A stretch of 64,000 bases of DNA, taken from Typhlomys cinereus. Lineage: Eukaryota; Chordata; Mammalia; Rodentia; Platacanthomyidae. The position numbers and the translations under genes are program-made. The notes under the pieces are model-generated. The model ran no database searches and had not been told where the DNA came from. It saw only the letters and a program-made list of their open reading frames with translations. The stretch spans positions 16,520,688-16,584,687 of the forward strand of contig JALPQD010000004.1 in NCBI GenBank assembly GCA_023101885.1. The letters are read 5' to 3'. Positions 46,219 to 59,172 of this stretch are shown piece by piece; positions within the stretch are counted from its first letter, which is position 1; every line of letters starts with the position of its first letter.

Positions 46219-46790
46219 GGGGCTATAACATGGTTTAGTGGGCAAAAACTTTGGCTGCCAGTCCTTTTTAGGCAGTTTCAGAACAGTTATGCTGAGATGT
46301 TCCTGAAGGCCTTGGAAAGCCATCCCCTTACTGCTGGGATTACTTTGGAGGAACAACACCTTGTTGATAGGGAAGAACTGATTCCAATACTCCAGAAAGA
46401 CAAAGTGGTTAACTTCCCCTTACCTTTGCACCTGCCCCTCATAGCACTCAATTTCTAGAGTGAGTTTCAGTTCCTTGCCCATCATGGATCTCAGGAGTCC
46501 ATGAATTCTACGGAGTGCCCTTACCTTTCATGGGACTCCATGTCTAGAGTCCATGAGTTCCTTGTTTTTCTCTCCTCTAATAAATTCTACTTTAATCCTC
46601 TACATGGGTTCTGTTTTCAATCTTCAACTCAGAACACAAGAACCTGGATATATACAGATCCCAGGAGAGCAATCACACAACATTTTCAACCTGCGTTTAA
46701 TCTCCAGAATCCATCATGGACGGTGAGAGTTGCTAACTTCTGAAATTAAGTCTCTGGCATCCACAAGTATATACACACATAAACACACAC
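46219..46790 (+). repeat. RSINE1/B-type SINE split by a solo LTR
   Basis: The head (ggggctataacatggtttag, 46219-46264) and tail (gtttaatctccagaatccat through (CA)-rich end, 46687-46790) are separated by the LTR at 46269-46682. Flanking near-repeats tttaaaagactt and tttaaatgctta (46207 and 46791) behave as one target duplication for the whole unit. Confidence 0.65.
46269..46682 (+). repeat. Solo LTR of the unclassified family, nested in a SINE
   Basis: About 414 bp run TAGGCAGTTTCAG...TCACACAACA. It is homologous at both ends and in the ccatga-rich centre to the LTR at 4931, with AATAAA at 46579-46584 and cleavage homologue at 46600. Four T residues lie on each side (46265-46268 and 46683-46686) and may be the target duplication. 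Confidence 0.75.
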
Positions 46791-46802
46791 TTTTAAATGC
46801 TT

Positions 46803-49800
46803 ATATTCTATAAAATTCAGTTACCTTTTAAAAAGAAATACTTTGTATATGATGGCATACCCATTTTCCAAGATAATTATGATTATCTTGGAAAAATTAG
46901 AGTTTTCTTTTTGAAAACTAAAATACAAAGAAGTTTTGAGTTAGCAAATACTATCAATAGAAAACATTCTATATGAGTACTACTGCAGTACTTCTGGGCT
47001 AATTTTACCAGAATAGTGGATTTCCCATCATCTATAAAACAGGTGTTCCTTTATTAATTGTCTTCTCCTTATCTTTCCTTGCTATGGTTCTTCACATTTC
47101 CAGACTCTGCTCACTCTATATCTGGTCTGAATTTTCAGATCACTGAAAATGTCTAATCTTAATATGCAGAAAGAAGGAGCTGATATTTTGAGCCATGATT
47201 TAAGCATGTGACCATTAGATATATTTGTGGGCAGTAAAGAAAAATAGATGAGAGGATTGTAAAGGAAGACTGGTTGGAGATTGAAATGTGGCAGTGGGAC
47301 AAAGGAGTTCCTTGTTTGAAACTAGGATTTCCTTTCCAAAAGGAAAACCCCAACCTGGGTTCAGCAACATTATGTAAAATAGAAAGAAAAGGAGGATTGG
47401 CCACACTACAGAGAAGGAATGGAGAAGGCTTATTGATCACCTAGTTACATGATGGCTGCTGGACTAATTCTATTCAAAAGGAGAAGAAGTCAAGCTCTAA
47501 AGATGGAACAGAGATTTTTATCCCTGGGAATGTGGGTGGGAAGAAAGAAAGGGGAAGTGCCCAGTCTCAAAGAGGTGAATCAGGGTGCTTTGTAAGTGCC
47601 TGGGGACAGTGACCAGTAAGTAGAAGTTCTGCCCAGAACATGAGGGATGGGAATCCTATCAAGAAAACTTTAGGGAGTCTCTTTGAGGCTGCTTTCTGTA
47701 TTTCTCATTGTATCCCAAAACATACACATCAATGCAAGGCAGGAAAAATAAAATGTCACTTATGTGAAATTGCCTCTAAAATGTTAGCCTTTATTGGTTA
47801 AATGCTTATATATTAAGGATGATCAGTAAATACAATTTCAAATATGCAATTATAAAAGAAATGGTAAACATATAATAAAGTTAACTAAATTGCTATTGAT
47901 ACAAAAGTTGAAGCCCAAGAGGAAAGAAAACAGGGCATATACAAGGTGGGCAAATAGGCACAGAAGCTGAGCTTTTTCTTAATTTCAGAATAAATTAGAT
48001 CATACTACCTATATTAAATAATATTACTTATTTTCTTATTTCTGAATATGAGTTCTTAGAAAAGTTATCAAACATGTTGAAAACTTACCCATAAATAATA
48101 CATGTTCTGATATTCAGCGAGAAGACTCTCTCTCAATAAATAACTGAAGATACTCACCAAGGACAGCATATCTGATCAGAGGACCTCCAGAAGTTGCTGG
48201 TGGTCACTCTTCTCCCTTCATTCTTACCCTCCCAGGACTTTCTTCCCTGAGGAATAAAAATGAGCCTCTCATGCAAGGAGGTGAAAGAGAAGTTGCAATT
48301 CCTGCTGTCCCTCTGATCCAATTATTTGTGTTTCCCTCAGGCCTGAAGCTGAGAGAGGCATGCACCCTCTGCATGTTTAATGGTGTGTTTATTTGTTTTT
48401 CACTTAGGCCCTCTTTGCATATTTCCCCAACATTGCCATTACCATTAGAACAGCTCTTCATTTCCTGCTCACCCTATTCATCAGAGGAGCAAGGCACACA
48501 GATAAACTTCCCAATATTATCTATTTCTCACTGCATACCTTTGGGAAATTACATGCTTCATTTTCAATATGATAAATGGTGAGAATTCATTTTTAAAGCA
48601 AAGCTAAATATCACTCTCCAGAAATCTGTCATATTCTTTTTTTCTGAATCATGTTTAAACACATTCATACTCAAAGTGATATTACATCTAAAAATAAACA
48701 AATAAGTTTTCCATATATTCCTGTAAACACAGACACTGATGGATGTATATATGATATGAATTCAGGAATTATGGCTATGTTTCTACAGAGGCAGAAAAAA
48801 ATCATATGTACTTTTGAGGCTAGAATTTAACCAGGCTTTCAGAAGTGTAATAATTCCATGTCTAGGCCATTGAGATAAGGGTTCTCAGTGAAACACCCTT
48901 TCTGCTTAATTCTCCAGCACATTCCCAGTAAAAATCAAAGATTGACACAATACCATCTACATTGTTTTGCTATATTATATTGAATGAAATTTTCATAGTG
49001 CTAGTTTTAAAGTACTAATAGAGAAGTCCTTGCTAAGATGACTATATCATATGGAAGGAAGTATCAATCAAGTAAGACAGTTACCCAAAGTACCTTAATG
49101 TTCTATTATCTAATATTTCTAATTTGTGCTTGTCATTGATGTTCTATAATAAGTTTATATTTGAGTTGTCATGTATAACATGTACCATGTGTTTAATACT
49201 TCTATGTATATTTGTTTGATAAATATGACAGAGATACCATGGTAAAGCCATAATACAAAAAACACTGAGTTTGCTTTATATCCAAAACTCATTTCCTGAA
49301 AGACATGGAAAACATAACTTCAAAAGTTAAAAACAGAGTGCTACACTTGGTTACTTTCTCATGTGCAATCCTGCTGACATGGTGTATATGGTTTCATGTG
49401 ACTTATGGAGCTTTAGTCTCCTGGTCCTCTCACAAAATTAGTAGCATGAAGCTCCACTTCTCTGAAAATAAAATATCCTTGTGACTTTGCTACTCTATAA
49501 ATATTACAAATTCTTTCGTGTTTATTTAAATTTTTAATTTTTCATCCTCTTCATGCACATTTGATATGTTATGCATGGACTTTTTAAATCAAAATAATGT
49601 AAAGAGAATACTCAATCAATTATTATGGTTTCCTTCCTACAAAAGACATCAAAATAGTACATTGTAGATAAGCAGTACAAACTGAATAGATATTACTCAA
49701 AATATGTGTGCATACTCTAGGAGTATACATGCCGATAGTCTGGGGAACAGCTAAAAGAAACAAAATGGAATAAGTGTAATAAATTTTTCTAAAATTAGTT
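46803..49800. other. Unique stretch without gene
   Basis: The 103-codon plus frame at 48271-48582 sits in a G+C-richer patch (48180-48590), but it has no recognised domain and no support beyond length. Confidence 0.5.
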
Positions 49801-50440
49801 TTATTATTTTATAATTATACATATGTATGAAATGCATTCTGATTACATTCAGACCCACCCTCTCTTACTTCACTCTCAATCCTTGCACCCAACCATCTCC
49901 TTCTTCCCAATTAAGTATTTTGCCTACATTCATGGTTTTTGTTTTGTTTGTGACTCATTTAGTTTTTCCAGGGCTATCTGTGTAATCACAAAAATGGCAC
50001 TATGCACTGGAGTTTGGCAGGCTACACACAATGAAGAGAATGACTTTTCCTGTAGCATTCATCAACAGCCAGTAGTTGAGTGTGTATACATAGAGTTCCA
50101 TGAGTCCTCCCTACTCCTTGATTGACTATTGACAGGTCCAGTCTTATGCAGGCCCAACGCTGACTATCTCAGCTGCTGAGAGACCATAATTGTGTACTGC
50201 TCTCAAATAAAAGTCTTTCCCTTAAGTATGCTCAAGTTGGTTTGTCTTTTACAATTTGAAGTACTGGAACTCAGCTCCCACTTAGCCACAATAAGACCTA
50301 TTGATGTGTCCCTCCTCAGAGTCCAGCACCTGGACAGCAGAGTGCTTGAAAATTACAACAAACACTCCAATTCTTCGCTTTAAGTGTTGCCAAAGCCTTT
50401 ATTCTCTGTCTTTTACCCTTGGAATAGCCTACTGATTGAA
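49801..50440 (-). repeat. Possible old L1 3' end, minus strand
   Basis: The pyrimidine-rich stretch (caaccatctccttcttccc), cagggctatctgtgtaatca and tggagtttggcaggctacac resemble the reverse complement of an old rodent L1 3' UTR. Family identity was not confirmed. Confidence 0.3.
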
Positions 50441-50916
50441 ATCTGTTTGATTGCGTACTCAAGGAAGAGGTGAGACAGCTGCAAGTTTTTGTCTACTATT
50501 GCTTTGTTTTTTTGTTATCATAAATGTATGGGTTTCTCAGTCATTCAGTGAGTATCCTATTTAATCTGGAAGAGTTCTTACATTTAAACATGATTCTCTG
50601 TGAATATCTCTAAATATTTAAAACTTGCAGGTTTCACTAAGGACACCAAAGGACTTCAGTAGTTATTCTACAAAAATTAGGTAGACTAAGATAAATCAGC
50701 TAATGGTTCTCCCTGGGGCTGTTTCTATAAATATTGATCATGTAAAATATGTACTCCTTGCTCCTAGATGTTGGTGTGGACATCATTCAGAAATTCTTTA
50801 AAACAACGTCTCTATGGAGAAATGATTGATTATCAGGATTATCAGGATTGTACGACATATTCTCTAAGCAGATTCCATTGTCAGCAAGTATTGACCAGGA
50901 CATGCATGAATTCACA

Positions 50917-50959
<43 letters not shown>

Positions 50960-51042
50960 ACTCACACAAATACACATCACAGCCACCCATGTTGGCACAA
51001 CATTATGATGACTGAGAAATTAATATGGTTTCTATTGCCAAG
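50441..51042. other. Unique stretch with (CA)n
   Basis: A (CA)n microsatellite lies at 50915-50955. No gene seen. Confidence 0.7.
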
Positions 51043-51345
51043 CTTTGGAATTAGGTCAATGGCTAAAGTACTTGCCATAAAAGAATAAGACCCAATTAAA
51101 TACTGAGGAGCCTCTTAAAACACCACATGTGGTGGCGGCACATGTTTGTAATCCAAGCACTGGCGATGAAAGGAGGATTCCTAGGACTTGCTGAGACCAG
51201 CCTTTACAGCATAATTGGTGAGTTCCAGACCAATGAAAACCTGTCTCAAAGGAGGTGGCCAGCTTTCCTGAGAATGACAACTAAGCATGGCCTCCATCTT
51301 CCACAAGCATGTGCATACATACACACAAAAACCACACACATACAC
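51043..51345 (+). repeat. B4/RSINE-type composite SINE
   Basis: A tRNA-like head (ggtcaatggctaaagtactt) is followed by a B1-like middle (tgtaatccaagcactggcga, ggtgagttccagacc, cctgtctcaaagg) and a CA-rich tail. This is the ID-plus-B1 layout of B4 elements. Confidence 0.75.
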
Positions 51346-51766
51346 AAAGTTTCTGTTGAAAAGATGGAATTATTCAAACAAGAAAACAAGATCCCAGTAT
51401 ATGATCAATAAAAATACAAATAAATATTTTGGGGTCTGCCTGAATCATATAAACAGAAGACGTGATAAATAAATTGGAAAGAGAAGAAACTTCATAGAAG
51501 ATTTGCAATTAACAGTGTGAAACCAAAGTTTTGTGAGGATACAGCTTCCCAGTCCAAAGGGATGAAATGTACCTAGTATTTAAAGATACAGTGAGAATAA
51601 AGTTAAAGAACCATAATAAAAATGAACTTAATCAGGTAACTATATTGGCAGCAAAAGACCATAACTCTTTGCACAATGTGTTGCAATCACATTGCTCCCA
51701 TGATATTCTTCCTTAACATCTAGGATAGTTTATTACCATCTAATAATACAGAATAAAATGAATAAA
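51346..51766. other. Unique stretch without gene
   Basis: No supported feature. Confidence 0.5.
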
Positions 51767-51783
51767 TAAAACAGAGCTTCCTG

Positions 51784-52063
51784 GAGCTGGAGAGGTGGCT
51801 CAGAGGTTAAGCCTCTGCCTTGCAGGCGGAAGGTCCTGAGTTCGGATTCTAGACCCCACGTATAAATGCCAGGCGGAAGTGGGGGCTGCCTGCGTTTCTG
51901 GTCCTGATAGGGCGGAGCCTGTGAATCCAGGGGCAGAGTAAACAAGGAGGTGCAGGCGGGCCATGGTGGTTCCCGAATTCGCCCGTGGTTCTACACGCAC
52001 ACACACATACACACACATGTGCACACACGGACAATTGAATAATAATAAAAAATTTAAAAAAAT
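51784..52063 (+). repeat. B2-class SINE (young subfamily), perfect target duplication
   Basis: The A box (tggctcagaggttaag) and B box (gagttcggattct) are followed by the usual body and a ttgaataataataaaa tail. The 17-base repeats taaaacagagcttcctg at 51767-51783 and 52064-52080 are identical, which indicates a recent insertion. Confidence 0.95.
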
Positions 52064-52154
52064 TAAAACAGAGCTTCCTGTAATCATAAACGCAAACAAG
52101 ATTTAGGGTGGGCTATGAATAGCATGCAAGCCATTTTCAAAAATTATCACAGCC

Positions 52155-52396
52155 TCAGGTTGAAGAGATGACTCAGGGGTTAAGACTCTTCCTTGAAATC
52201 AGAAGAACCTGAGTTTTGATGCCAGATTCCATGTAAAATTGCCAGGCAAAAAGGGTGACTGTCTGCACATTTGACTCTGGTTTGGAATGTGGAGCTTCAG
52301 AAATCCTAGAGAACCACAAATAGGAGATAGAAACAATCCAGCATGATTCCTGAAGTCAGCATTTGACCTCCACTGGTACACAATGTACCCTCTGAT

Positions 52397-52450
<54 letters not shown>

Positions 52451-52474
52451 TAAATAAAAATAAAAGCAGAATAC
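52155..52474 (+). repeat. Old B2-class SINE with long (CA)n
   Basis: The head is gttgaagagatgactcaggg, the body ends cctccactggtacaca, and (CA)n runs at about 52398-52450. Target duplications (caaaaattatcacagcc at 52138; the 3' copy at 52475 differs by a short insertion and one base) confirm insertion. It belongs to the subfamily at 3438 and 56682. Confidence 0.88.
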
Positions 52475-52495
52475 CAAAAAATATTGTCACAGCCA

Positions 52496-54879
52496 AGAGA
52501 TGTAAATGGTCACATGAAAATTCAGTGTCATTTAAAACCCTGGGTGGAATCTCAGGATAAGGAAACTCATCAGGTAAATATTAGGAAAATCTGACTAGAA
52601 CATGAAAAAAACTATATATAAATATTCTGAATCATTTACAATTTAAAATATATATGTGAATTATTGATATTAAGTTACAAAGTATATGTGAACTATTGAT
52701 ATTAAGTATTGAATTATATACAACTTTAAACTTTCTACAAACACATTTAGTAGTTTGAAATTTCCAGTCTTATAAAGGAAAGAGTAAATTCATCCTAGGC
52801 TTAAAGCAGAGGTTTTAGATTGACTTACCAAACCCAAAATCAGGAACTAATTTTACCAGCTCAGAATCAGAAAGTTTTACATTGCCTAGCATTTTTTCAA
52901 AAGATTTTCTAAGAAACAGAAACTTTGTAAATTATATTACCTAAGATTAAGTTAATTAACTAGCTTGAAAAAACGATTTCCTTTCTGTACTAATTATAAC
53001 AAAGACTCTTCATTATTTTAAACAAAAGAAAAACTGGAATATAATGGTACTTGCCAGAGTAGCAAAAAGGAGTAATCAAATGGACAAACAGCAAACTAGA
53101 CCTAAAGAATGGATAACAATTAATCTCATTTTTTTTTCTTAAAGGAAGGGAAAATATTTCCATGTAGTTGCAATGGGACAGATTCTCTTCTTATACAACA
53201 TCAACTCATCTCACCATCTATCTTTCATTCAGCCCTTAACGTAGAGTTATGATTTCCCTTGTGGTATTATCAAATGCCTTTCAGATTCTGACTTTGTTTC
53301 AACTATATGGTTTCTCAAATGTTCTTTCCGGGGTTTTCTAGTGAAATGTCTCCATTATTGATCTCACTCCTGTCCAGAAGGCTGTAACCAGAACTATTTT
53401 GCAAAATAGATGTCACCATAAAATGTGGGTGGCATGGGTTTTTCCCCAGAATCTCAGATGGGGCAATATTTCCATCTTCAGCATAATATTTATACAAGTT
53501 GATTATCTTCTATGATTTTTTGACTTTTAATATTTCCTCACATCCACCTGTTACAGATAATTCAAATGTGGGAGGCATAAGAGAGAGTAGAATTTTAAGA
53601 TTCTACTAGTATAGATATGATTTACTCTCTAAAACCTGGAATAATCTTAAATAAAGATGATATAAAATATTTTGAGTCATATTTAGATATGTTAAGAATT
53701 TTGCATATAGCATGCTTGCTAAAACAATAAAGACTTATTGAAATGTAGCTGTGACTAATCTTTATTTTCTGTAATTGTTTTTGTCAGACAATAGCAGGAT
53801 CATATAGTTGACTACAAATGGGTGACTGGAAATATCACACATATTTAAAGGACCAAACCCTTTACAGAAAAATGCTGTGATCCTTAATCTGAATTATGGT
53901 GTCACAGAAAGACAGGAATTTCCCCCAATAAACCCACATTCAAAGATTGCCTGTAAATGAAGATAATTAGCAAAACATTGCTATATCACACTTTCACAAA
54001 TGTCTTAATTTCGGAACTCCTGAGATGCCTGTTTCCTTATCTTTCTTTATACTAATGCAGTCTCACAAAATTCACTAAATTTCACTACTTCTGAGACTTC
54101 AGACAAATCTATACAAGCTATTAAGATTGAATCTCAACTATACAATATTTCAGGCAATTATAAAAAAAATTATACAACTGCTGAAAGATAGCAAGCCATT
54201 GATGCCAGATACATCTTAATGCCTCAGATAAATTAAAAAGTTTTCTTTCACAGAACTAAAAATAAATGTAGAACTGAAAAAAAAGAGATAATTTTCTGTT
54301 AACTTAAAAGAAGGTATGTTTCTTCTCTTGTTAAAGAGTTCTAAGGTTTATAAGCAAGAATAAATTCTAAAAGGATTAATATTAAACTAATGTATATTTT
54401 TTAACATTCATATCTTTTAAAATAATTTAGAGTAGAAAAATATTGAGTAATTCACAAATGTTGATGGTTAAAAAAGTTAACTGCTTTCAATTGTTTTTAT
54501 TAAGGTGTGTTAGAAAGACAAGAGAACATGAAAAACAGTGTAAAAAAGAACAGAAACAACTGTTCTCTGGAAGGTGCTGTTGAAATCTAAATTATCCAGA
54601 GTTGAAAATAAAATTACAAAATGTTACAGCTCTTTTAGAATTTGTCTAGCAGGTTTTCTGACTTTGTTGGAAAACCCTCTCAATACCATCGTGTTTCAAA
54701 CAAAAAATAGAAAAAGAAAAGAAAATTACAAAAAGTTATGTGATATTCAAGCCTTAATTTTAAAAAAACATACAACAGACAGTAAGAAGCAATTCCTAGT
54801 ATAAAAGTGAAATTAGATGGAGCAAATGCTAATAAAATTGATTAAAATAAAAGTAAAGTATTGATAGAATATGAAAGTG
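52496..54879. other. A+T-rich unique stretch without gene
   Basis: A local duplication of tatgtgaa[t/c]tattgatatt lies at about 52650 and 52685. Nothing else is supported. Confidence 0.5.
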
Positions 54880-55719
54880 CAAAGTATTCATATCAAATAT
54901 TTAGTGGAGTCAGCAGAGATATTCTTCCAAATTCCGATGCAATTCACCAAATAAAGGGAATGATTAAAAATTAGATAATGATTATATCAAATAGCACAGA
55001 TAAAGTACCAGGAAAAGTTCCAATACAGATTAATGGTAAAATTCTAAGAGAAACAGAATTAAGAATTCCCTAAGCATAATTAAAAAAAACTTTCAAAACA
55101 AATATAGGTAATATTATATCTAATGGTGGAAATCTGCTTTGACATTCAGTTGAAGAACAAAGCAATAATATCTCTTTGTACAATTTGTACAAGAACAAAT
55201 TAAAAGATAGAAAAATAGATATTAAAAGATAGAAAAAAAGATTAAAATAAAAGTGAGGAAATACAATTATATTTAACTGCAGAGTACTTGACTTAACAAG
55301 TTAAATAAAATTTCCAAATATTTTATTGAAAACTTTTGACTTAAACATTAATAATTTTATTCGGTATGCTTACAGGATGTAAGATAAACACTCAAAAGGC
55401 AATTGTGTTTCTGAATATTAAGAATATATGCTCGGGTATCAGAATAATTAGCAGTATCATTTATAGCAACTCAAATTAGAAAATGGGCCAAAGATACCAG
55501 CAAAGATTTCTCTAAAATAGTTATCCTGATCATATATATGTGAAAATAAATTCAAGAATATTTTTCGGGGCCCACATAGGGCTCAAGAGGTTATAGCAGC
55601 TGTGTAGAAACCTGACGAATTGTATTTAATTTCTTCCCTGGATCACACATGGTAGGAACAGAAAATTGACTTTGAAAGGTTGTTCTTTGACCTACAGGCT
55701 CATAGGAATAGATTCTTAA

Positions 55720-55759
<40 letters not shown>

Positions 55760-56300
55760 AAATAACATAATTTGAAAGGATTAGAGTTGTCACAAATACT
55801 AGTCCTAATCACATGTTTATCATGATGACTAAGACTTCTTTAAAAACAGTGAAAACAACAAGTTCTGGCAAGAGTCAAGGAATACTGAATTGTTCATGCA
55901 TTGCAGATCATAATGCAAAAACCATAGAGTTACCCTGGAAAATTATTTTGTGCTTTCTTTCAAATCTAACCATATAACTGAAGCATTCCAGGCAGTTTTA
56001 CTCCTGGATATCTATCCTACAGAAATGGGACTTCAAGAAAACACTTTTATACCTTGAAAAAATGTCATTTGTAAACAAGAAAATTAGAAAGAACCCACGT
56101 GTATTTTAATTTATGCATCTAAGAAACTAAGGTTGTCTCCCAAAGTAGTACTCTTAAGCAAGAAGCAAATGATGATGTACACTGTAACCTGGGTGGTATT
56201 CCAGGACTTTAGTATTAAGAAAGTCAATTTGAAGCATAGCATATTGAACAAATCTTTTTATATAAAATCTTTGGCATGAAAAGTTATAAATATGTAATAA
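54880..56300 (+). repeat. Ancient L1, ORF2 region to 3' end, plus strand
   Basis: Blocks match L1 ORF2 in order. They are attaatggtaaaattctaag and atctaatggtggaaatctg (polymerase region, 55030-55135), aaacactcaaaaggcaattg and gtgtttctga (55385-55415), then ataactgaagcattccaggc and actcctggatatctatcct (55975-56015). Stops and indels are frequent, and a (CT)n tract (55719-55760) interrupts it. Confidence 0.65.
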
Positions 56301-56681
56301 TGATTAGGAATTTCCAGAAGAAAGTTGATGTGGTGATAAAAAAAACAATAATAATGTGCTTCTATGACAATTAATGTGCTCTCTACTTGGACTCTATCAA
56401 AATTCCAATAATGACAATGATATTATGATATTTCAAGATATTATCATGCAACAAAACTAAGTAGAGGGTCTGTAGTATATTTCTGTGTTTCTAAATAATT
56501 TCATGTGAATAAATAACTGAAAATACTTTTGCTTATCATTTGTCATTGTTCAGATGGATTGTTATTTTTAAGTAAACATTTTCTCCAAAGTAAGTGTTTT
56601 ATTGCTTTAAAATTTAGAATGAATCATGTTTCTCTGGCTCAGAATTTTTCTGGACTGGATGGAATTCATAGAAAATTTCTG

Positions 56682-56882
56682 TTAAGACTCCACCTCCACA
56701 AACAGAAGCTTCTGAGTTTGATTCCCTGGTCCCACATAAAAAACAAGAGGCAGAAATGGCAGATGCCTATACTTCTTGCCCTGGTGAGTAGAGCCTGGGA
56801 AATCCCAGACTGACGCAAAAAGGAGATAGAAGCAATCCAGGAAGTCACCCTTGGTCCTCCACAGGAACACATATGCTCTCTG

Positions 56883-56937
<55 letters not shown>

Positions 56938-56948
56938 GTTTTTTTAAA
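56682..56948 (+). repeat. Old B2-class SINE, 5'-truncated, with (CA)n
   Basis: It begins inside the head (ttaagactccacctcc), keeps cctgggaaatcccagactga and caatccaggaagtcaccc, and ends in (CA)n (56884-56934). Ten-base duplications aaaatttctg (56672-56681 and 56949-56958) show that the 5' truncation occurred at insertion. Confidence 0.85.
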
Positions 56949-56958
56949 AAAATTTCTG

Positions 56959-57960
56959 ATATTTGTCGCCCACACCATAATTTCTACTGAAAATAAAATT
57001 ATTTAAAAAATTGGAAATAAAGTTAGAATTTGATATAACCAATGCTTTTAAGTATATCACTCTGAAATTTATATATCAATTGTAGTTTTAAAAATTTTTA
57101 TCACATGCTAAAGAGTTTATTGATACTGAAACATTGCTCAAGCTTCACATGCAGAGAAAGTTCAGATAATTTTAAACAAGATAATTTTAAACATAAAAAT
57201 AAGTAACAAAAACATGTATGCTGTTCTGAGAATATCTGTATGTATGTGAACATAAGTGTACATACATGTTCATGTGTGAGCACTATATCTGGGTCTGGGT
57301 ACATTTCTATGTTATATGTACAAATCACAGAACAATCAAAGATATTCTTATAACCTCAAACAAAGGAAGAAGTTATTAGAAAACATGAACTGGACAACTT
57401 TTGCTACATTAGTAGGAAACAATTATTAGGATTTATTGAGTTAGTTCTATGAGATAAGAAAATAACATTTCTGGACATCTATTTTGTGGGATTAATTATG
57501 CTTTTGAATAACACCCTTACATTTGTAACCTTCCTTAAAAATAAATAGAATTTTGCTATTTCCTTACCATGAATTAAAATCATACATAATATTTCTCTGT
57601 CCTGTTCCTATACCAATGTGCTTTCCTAAAGTCCTGGTGCATGAAAATTATTTATTGAAAGCATAGCAAGGTTGAGGAAATGAATTAATTATTTTTACTC
57701 AAAATATGCCTTTTCCTGACAAAAGAACTATAACAATCCTGTTGTAATCCTGATATGCCTCCTGAAATGTATTCTCAGTAAAGTCTTTTTTGTGTTTCCA
57801 CATAGTCTTGTTTTCTAGTGTTTCTAACATGACATGGTGCTGCAGGAAAAAGCAGGTCAAAGTTGAAAAGATTCCTTGCTAACATTCTTTAAGAATTCCA
57901 AGATTTGTAGCAATCTATATATTTGATGACAATGTAAAAAAATGCAGTATGAAAAATGAC
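56959..57960. other. A+T-rich unique stretch without gene
   Basis: No supported feature. Confidence 0.5.
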
Positions 57961-58917
57961 ATTATCATTATGACATTCTAATCCTGCAACTTCAGGAAAT
58001 CCCTTCAGGATCTACCTCAAGTGCCAAGGTTCATATATTTTATCTGTACATTTTATATCACAGCTTCCTTCCAGAGGCAATCAGGACTAAGACCCTGTCT
58101 CTTACACGAAAATGCCTTTGCCATGACTTTGAACTTACCAGCTTCAGAAGGGCCTCTCAAAAGTCATGCGATTATTGAATTCTAAGTCTGGGCTTTCATA
58201 CAATCCAGCAAGAGCTACTTTGTTCTTATTGCTAGTTTCAACCTTTCCATATTAAGAGCTTACCTTGTTCACAATAGGTCTGATGGCATCAAAGAATCAA
58301 TTGCTGTCTACTCAAGAAAGTGGTCATCTTCAACACAGGTATAATGGAAAGATTAAATTTACAGCACTTCAAAACTGATTTGATGACTCTGATTTTACAT
58401 ACAGTTGTCTCTGATATTTAGGGTTCAAATATAATTTCTTCCAAATCAAATCAAGTCCTCTAGGCAAATGAAGAATGCTTAATTCATTCATGAAATTCTT
58501 GTGAGTCTATAAAGTCCATTGTTATGAATTGCAAACTCTGTCCCTGCTAAGTACTGCCTGCCTTCCACATAGTAACCTCCTTGCATCCAAAACACCCATC
58601 TCAGATTTTCAATGTTTATGAACCTTCCTTCATTGGTTAATAAAGTCCTGATGATGTTTCTGTTATAAAAGATATTCAAGTCCCTATTATCTCTCTGAAT
58701 CTCTTTCTCCTGTAAAAAGCAGCTAGAATTGGATAGTTTATGGGCAATGGATGATTCTGAGTCAATGTTGGAGCTGACACTAAAAGTATTTTCTGTCCAG
58801 CCACAATGAAGTAATGAGGCAAGAACAGGTGGGCATGTGGCCATAAACATAAGAGAAATAGCATATGAATTCTATGTTGATCATGATGTCATCATTAGCT
58901 TTAAAATTTGGTGCTTG
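57961..58917 (-). other. Unidentified minus-strand open segment, possible pseudogene
   Basis: The minus strand holds a 120-codon frame (58850-58488) that is long for such A+T-rich DNA. It has a cysteine-containing start and an aromatic segment (L-R-W-V-F-W-M-Q-G-G-Y-Y). Overlapping frames of 61-62 codons cover its start. I do not recognise a family. The segment may be an exon-like relic or chance. It continues on the far side of the L1 at 58918. Confidence 0.3.
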
Positions 58918-59158
58918 GCTGGGTCCTTGTACGTCATCTGAGAGGAGGGCCCAGAGGAAAATCAAGCATGCACAAGAAAGGACTCTCTGGGAATTGGGGC
59001 AGGAGGCACTGGGGGATGGGGAGGGAGGGGGGTGGGGAGGGAGAGCAGGGGGTACGGGGGGAGGAGGAGGGAGGGAGGGAACTGGTGTACCTATTAAGTT
59101 TGTATGAGCTGAAATAATAATAAAAATGTATTAATAAAAAAAGAAAAAAAAAGAAAAA
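58918..59158 (+). mobile_element. Severely 5'-truncated L1 3' end
   Basis: About 240 bases carry the L1 terminus: ggtccttgtacgtcatctga, a long G-rich run (58995-59085), attaagtttgtatgagctg and an A-rich tail (59112-59158). Flanking repeats ttggtgcttgg (58906-58916 and 59162-59172) are the target duplication. It is the same subfamily as 34115. Confidence 0.88.
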
Positions 59159-59172
59159 AAATTGGTGCTTGG

